From: a virus | Length of the DNA stretch: 32,808 nt | Reading direction: 5' to 3' (one strand) | Virus record (IMG/VR): IMGVR_UViG_3300026197_000006 | Location: 1 to 32,808 of that record | Part shown: one piece after another, positions 17,901-23,900 of the stretch | Layout: the number at the start of each line of letters is the position of its first letter | How positions within the stretch are numbered: position 1 is the first letter of the stretch | Program-made: the position numbers and the translations under genes | The notes under the pieces: generated by a model | What the model saw: the letters and a program-made list of their open reading frames with translations, nothing else | Told to the model about the DNA's origin: nothing | The model's database searches: none

Positions 17901-20900
17901 CTTAAGAATAGAAGCAAACAGGCTGTTAAAAACAGGTGTAAGGTTCTTGGATTACAAAGTTCAAAGAAACAATGGACATCCGAGGAACTTAATATTCTTA
18001 AAAATAGCTATGCTAACAATCCACATATTTGTGAACTTCTTCCCAGGTGGAACTGGGAATCCATAAAAAGACAAGCCAATAATATTGGTTTAAAAGTTAA
18101 ATATGGAACATATAAGTTCAACCATATGTTTTTCAACAAATTAACGGAGAAATCTGCATACATTCTAGGATTTATAGCAGCAGACGGTTATCTCAATATT
18201 AATGCTAATCGAATAGAAATCGGGCTCCAAAATAAAGATAGGAACCATTTGATTAGTATTGCCAATGCAATGGAATATAATGGTCCAATATATGAGAAAC
18301 CTAAAAGTAAATCAGTTCGATTACAAATTGCTAGTACTAAGTTATTAGAAGACGTAATCGAATTATTAGGGGTTAGAAACAACAAATCTCTAACTTTAAA
18401 ATCTGCTGATATCCCAAATATTCTTATGCCACATTTTATACGTGGCTATTTTGATGGAGATGGACATATAAGTGGATCTTCAAAAAGGATAGTATTTTTG
18501 GGAACAGAAGAATTCTTAGAATGGATAGATGTATATATACATAAAACTCTCAATACGAGTAAGAGAAAATGTCCTAAAAAGAAAGGACATGAAAATGTAT
18601 ATTATATCGGATATTATGGCACTGATTACAGTAAAGTTTGTAATCTAATATATAATGGTGCGACAATATATCTTAATAGAAAGTATCAACGATATGTTAA
18701 TTTGTGTCGGAGCGTTAAACGCTAAATGTAACACATCCTGTTCCGGGATGAAGATATAGTCGATTCCGTTAGAAATAACGGTAGTCAATTTTGACGTAAA
18801 TATAAATGGGAAAGCGTAATTATACTGCGCCTATATGTAAAAATACATATAGAAAATTCGGCTCTGTCGGAGGAGTCAATATATGAGAAAATTAAGTCCA
18901 AGAAATCAACATCTCTTACCTAAGAGTGCTACTGAACAAGAATGGAAGGAATTACTAATATCTTTAATGAGAGAATGTGCTGAAAAGAATGATAAACTCT
19001 CTTATAATTTGTTTAGAGATTTTATTCCAAATAGAAATCTTGCAAGATCATGTGAAAGAATATTCGGATCTTGGAATGAAGCACTTAGAGCTGCTGGATT
19101 TCCAGTAAAGAAGAGATGGAGAATCAATGATACTTACATTTTAAATAGCATTAAAAAATGCTATAATGAAAATGGATATGTTACTTATAGCATGTTAGAG
19201 GATACTAAAAAATGTGGCGTATCTGTAACAACAATCGAACGTCACTTTGGATCTTTTAACAATGCTTTAAAAAGAGCTAATGTACCAGTACATAGAAGTG
19301 CCGGTTATTTTGCTCACCCAAGAGTAGCAAAAGATGGTCATAAATGTGATTCAATTGCAGAAAGTATTATTGATAATTGGTTATATGAACATAAAGTAAA
19401 ACACTATATACATTATGAGTATCCTCATGATGATATGTTCAATAACGGGTTTAATAATCACATGCAATGTGATTTTTATTTACCTGATAATAATGTATAC
19501 ATAGAATATTTTGGCATGTCAAGCATAAATGCGAAGACTGCTAAATATAGAGCAATAAGAAAAAGATATAGGACAACTATTACTAGAAAAATGGCACTAT
19601 GTAATAAACTTAATATTAGCTTAATATGTATATATCATAATGACCTAAGAAACCTGGATAAATGCTTAAAACAATTGAAAACTCCGAGCATATAAATATT
19701 AATTTATATGTGTAACGACTCAGATTTAATTATCTGGACACATCATGTAGCATGATGTGTAAAAACCGAAAATCCTGTAAAAAGGATTATGGTATAGTCT
19801 ATACACTTGGTGACAAGTGAATATATGGGAATCGCCGGTTCAATGATTACTACAATTTTTGATCGTTCTTCTTTGTATCAACTGATACATAGTAAGAATG
19901 ATGAAGATTATATGTACTATGCGAAAGAAGGCGAAGGCTATCAGTTAGCTAATACTAATAATGACCCTTGGGCTTGGTCCAAGAGAGTTCAAAATATGGC
20001 AACTGATGAAACTTATGATACCGATATGCGAAAGGCCGAGTATTCAGATCAAATTATGCCGCCAAACTCACTAGAGTTGACAGCGTAGATAACTGATCTG
20101 CATAGTTGACATCTTATTACTTCTTATGTTATAATATGCATAAGGATTAAACAATGAATGATGTTAGAAATAAAGCAGACAAATGGTTCTTTGAGAAACT
20201 AAATGATTATGTTAGAACAAATGGCGTTCTACCATCTCGCATACAATTTGCAGACTCTCTCCAATTGACTATCGCAATGTTCGATAGATTCATGAAGAAG
20301 AGATTCGGCAATTGGAATGAGTTTATTATTAAGTCAGGATATAAACCACCTAAGAGGTTTATAGTAAATGATAAAGATAAACAAGAGATGATTGAGCAAT
20401 TTGTTCAGTTCGAATCCGAATATGGATACGAACCTCAGTTACGTTCTTTCCGGGCAAAAGATGGCTATAAATGGACCAAACAAATAATACTTAAAACGTT
20501 TGGTACATGGAATGGTTATCGTAAAGCATGCGGAAAAACAGAATGTAATAGAGGGTCCATGTCTATATTTAGAGATGATAAAAAGCTCTTATCCGAGTTG
20601 AAAGAAACTTGTTTGAGACTAGACACTACAGATTCCAATGTTGTATGTGATCATCTCCTTGGCAGTAAATATTTATATCAATTAAGATTTGGTAACTGGC
20701 AAGCAGCAATAACTAAATGTGGTTTAAAACATATGTTATGCAAAACAGTAGGAAATCGAACAAAGGCAGAAGATGGACACATGTGTGATTCAATGGGTGA
20801 AGCTATTGTTGATAATTGGCTTTATCATAATAATATAGATCACGATGTACATGTTTCCTATCCTGGAAAAAATAGATGTACTTGCGATTTTGTAGCAAAT

Positions 20901-23900
20901 GGTTACTGGATAGAGTTTACTGAAGCTAAACTGAACAGTAGCATAACTAAGTCATACACTGATAGGTTAAATCGTAAGATAAAGATAGCAAAACATTTTC
21001 ATCTAAACATAGTCATTATAGATAGACGAGAACACATTGACATAGTTCTACGCGATCTATTCTTAAAAAAGGACGGCCACCAGGAAGAGATTCCTGGTTG
21101 CAAATTGAGTGAATTCAAGGAAGGCTAAGTTATTATAAATAATATGCTAACCCTGAGCTAAGTCAATCTTGGGTTAAAAGAGATTGAAAAGTGCAAAGAC
21201 TAGATGGTGAGCCCAACAATAATCCATCCACGAGCGCCCAACATCCTACTAGGATGATGAGATAGTCTGATCTCATGGGAAATCATGAGAAACAAAGGAT
21301 AAAGAGCCTTTGTGTTAACACAATGTTTAATATAACGCTAATTGCTCAGAATGAAATTCGTTCCACCATAGCGTAAGTTATGGTTGCAAACGTGGCTTAC
21401 ATCGGTGAAACCCTACCAGGAACATTGGAGGGCAATACCGAGGGGTTAAGGAAGTAATTCCGAAAGCCCTGTAGAGACTTAAGGAGTAACCGTGTATAAA
21501 TATAATGGATATTTTAATAATATCGACAGTATGTATTTACACAAGATTTATTCTTCCATTATTTGAGAGGGTTAATTGATGGTGATGGTTCAATTGGTAT
21601 ATATAGAGGACAATCTTCTATATCAATACGAGGAACCAAAGCTCTCTTATACTCCATTAAATCGAAAATCAAAGATATAATGGATATAAATGCATCATGT
21701 TATCAAGATAATTATACTTATAAATTAACTTGGTATCATGGTTGTATTGATCTTGGAGAACGAATCTACAGAGAAAAAACATTATACATGCAACGCAAAT
21801 ATAATAAATTTCTCTCTGTTCGGTGCTACCTAGAATCTATCGAATCCTATCGCGGTAGATTAACATGCCACGCCCTTAAACAAGCAGACCTAAAAAATAG
21901 GTACATAGATAAAATAAAGGATTTCCATTCTAAAAATGGAAGAATCCCAACTGCAAATGAGTTCAGACATATGGGCTCAAATGCTACTGTGTATAAATAT
22001 TTCGGTTCATTTAATAATCTTATAAGATTAGCCGGATATATTCCAAGATCTGCAACTAAGGTGAAGATATAGTCCAGGCACGTAGTAATACGTGAATCAC
22101 TAGAATATGGCCTTGCCGCTTGGCGCGCACTATTGGGAGTCGAGATCAAAATTAAGGTCTCATCACATAGTAATATGTGAATAAATAATATAGCTATATG
22201 CTGGAACAACTTAAAATAATCATAGGAGGTAACAAATATGAATGAGTTAATCAGCAGCGAAGGGCATCTCCAGAAGGAGGGTAAACCCCGCTCAGAGACT
22301 AAATGCTATAGAACCTATTCAGTTAACACTGATTTCTTTAAAATATGGTCACATGAAATGGCTTATGTTTTGGGATTTACAGCAACGGATGGTTATGTAA
22401 GAGTAAACAATAATGCTATTACTAAACCAAATGGTTCAATTATTAAACAGAAAGGTATATACCAGATAACATGGTCTGTTACTGATCTTGAAGTTTTAGA
22501 ATATATAAAGAAAACAACCAAGGCAGAACATCCTATTAAGGAAAGACCGATATCTTACTATAAAAAGTATAAATATAAGAATGTTAAGAAACAATGGTAT
22601 ATAACTATAAACAGTAAAGAAATGGTGAACGATTTAGCATTATTAGGAATACTTCCTGCTAAATCTAAAACCATAGTTCTACCGGATAATTATCCGAATG
22701 AATTCATGTCTTCTTATATAAGAGGAATAATGGATGGAGACGGATGTTGGTCTTTAGATAAAGCACATAAGAAACAACATCCAAGAGCATTTATTACATC
22801 CGGCAGTAAAGAATACTTAACTCAGATAGGAAATTATCTGAAAAAACAAATTGGTATAATACCTAAAATTTATACCAATAAACGTGGTATTCATAATCTA
22901 TCATATGGTGGTAGAGAAGTTGCTGCTCTTGCTTATTATATAATGCAGGATAACGGATTCATGATAGAACGTAAGTTTAAGAAAATGATTGAAACTATAA
23001 AAGGATATAAACAAGCAAAATGCAATGTATGTGGAAAACCTTTTATACATGTTGCTGGATTACAAAAGAAATGTAAACAGTGTAAGAAGAAACTGAAGGT
23101 TTAAGATATAGTCCAATCTATTCAGTAATGGATAGTTAATACAAATGCTTAAACGAAGGTGGTGGGTTAACAAAGTTGACAAACCTTTGTTCATACGACG
23201 TAATGGCTGCAACTATTACGTATATTAAAGAATATTAAATAATAATATAAAAGGATATTAATATGATAAATTATACAGTCAATAAAACAAACAGAAAATC
23301 TATTTTAGGAGTTAGCTTTTCCAGTACCAAGGAAATGTTTCCTAAATGGAAAAACAAGAAATTGAAAGGATTTAAACCAGGAAAATCATCTGTAGCTGGT
23401 TCTATTATCTTAGATATAAAAGAAGGAGACATCAATGAAACGCTCGGCGATTTACAAACAAATACCGCAGTCATTGAATATAAATTGGGAAATCTCATGA
23501 TAGTTCTTAATAATATACACATAGTCAATATAGGATCAGGATCAATCTTAGATGATGATTCTGATGAATTAAAGATAACATATGTGGCTACTGATTATTC
23601 TATATCATGAAATAAATATTTACATGAAATAATTCTAAGTTGGTGTAAATACCATCAGTTGACTAACTCGCAAATATATTATATAATGTAATAGTGAATG
23701 TTATCGGATACGAGATAGCTCACCATAAACCTTATCTGATTGAGGCGTAGGGAAACTAAATTGAACTTCTCTCATTGAGAGAATAGGAGTCAAATTATGA
23801 GTATAGAGAAACTCATTACAGACCTTGCTATAGGTGATGGATATATACAACCTGGTAAGTCAACAAACGCTAATGCGTGTTTAGTTGTGAAACATTCAAC

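Larger units (their letters stand above)
20084..21344 (+). ncRNA. Group I intron 6
   Basis: The core lies after the endonuclease gene: P7 is AGACTA (21197-21202) with TAGTCT (21263-21268), a perfect 6-bp match. An AACCC ... GGGTT stem lies at 21149-21175, and P9 hairpins CTCATGGGAAATCATGAG and ACAAAGG...CCTTTGT follow. It ends in G21344 before CTCAGAAT. The 5' boundary is uncertain by three bases (20084 or 20087). Confidence 0.75.

Noticed and set aside
19807-20088. A 93-codon gene starting at GTG 19807.
   Set aside because: It is exon 6 of the tube gene with a few bases of intron 5 at the start and of intron 6 at the end. Its sequence begins and ends in the middle of conserved tube motifs.
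22071-22147. Continuous reading from the intron 7 end (…VIRESLEYGLAAW) as exon.
   Set aside because: The upstream part forms the P9 hairpin CACGTAGTAATACGTG, and QN-EYG from exon 7 gives the conserved NEYG instead.
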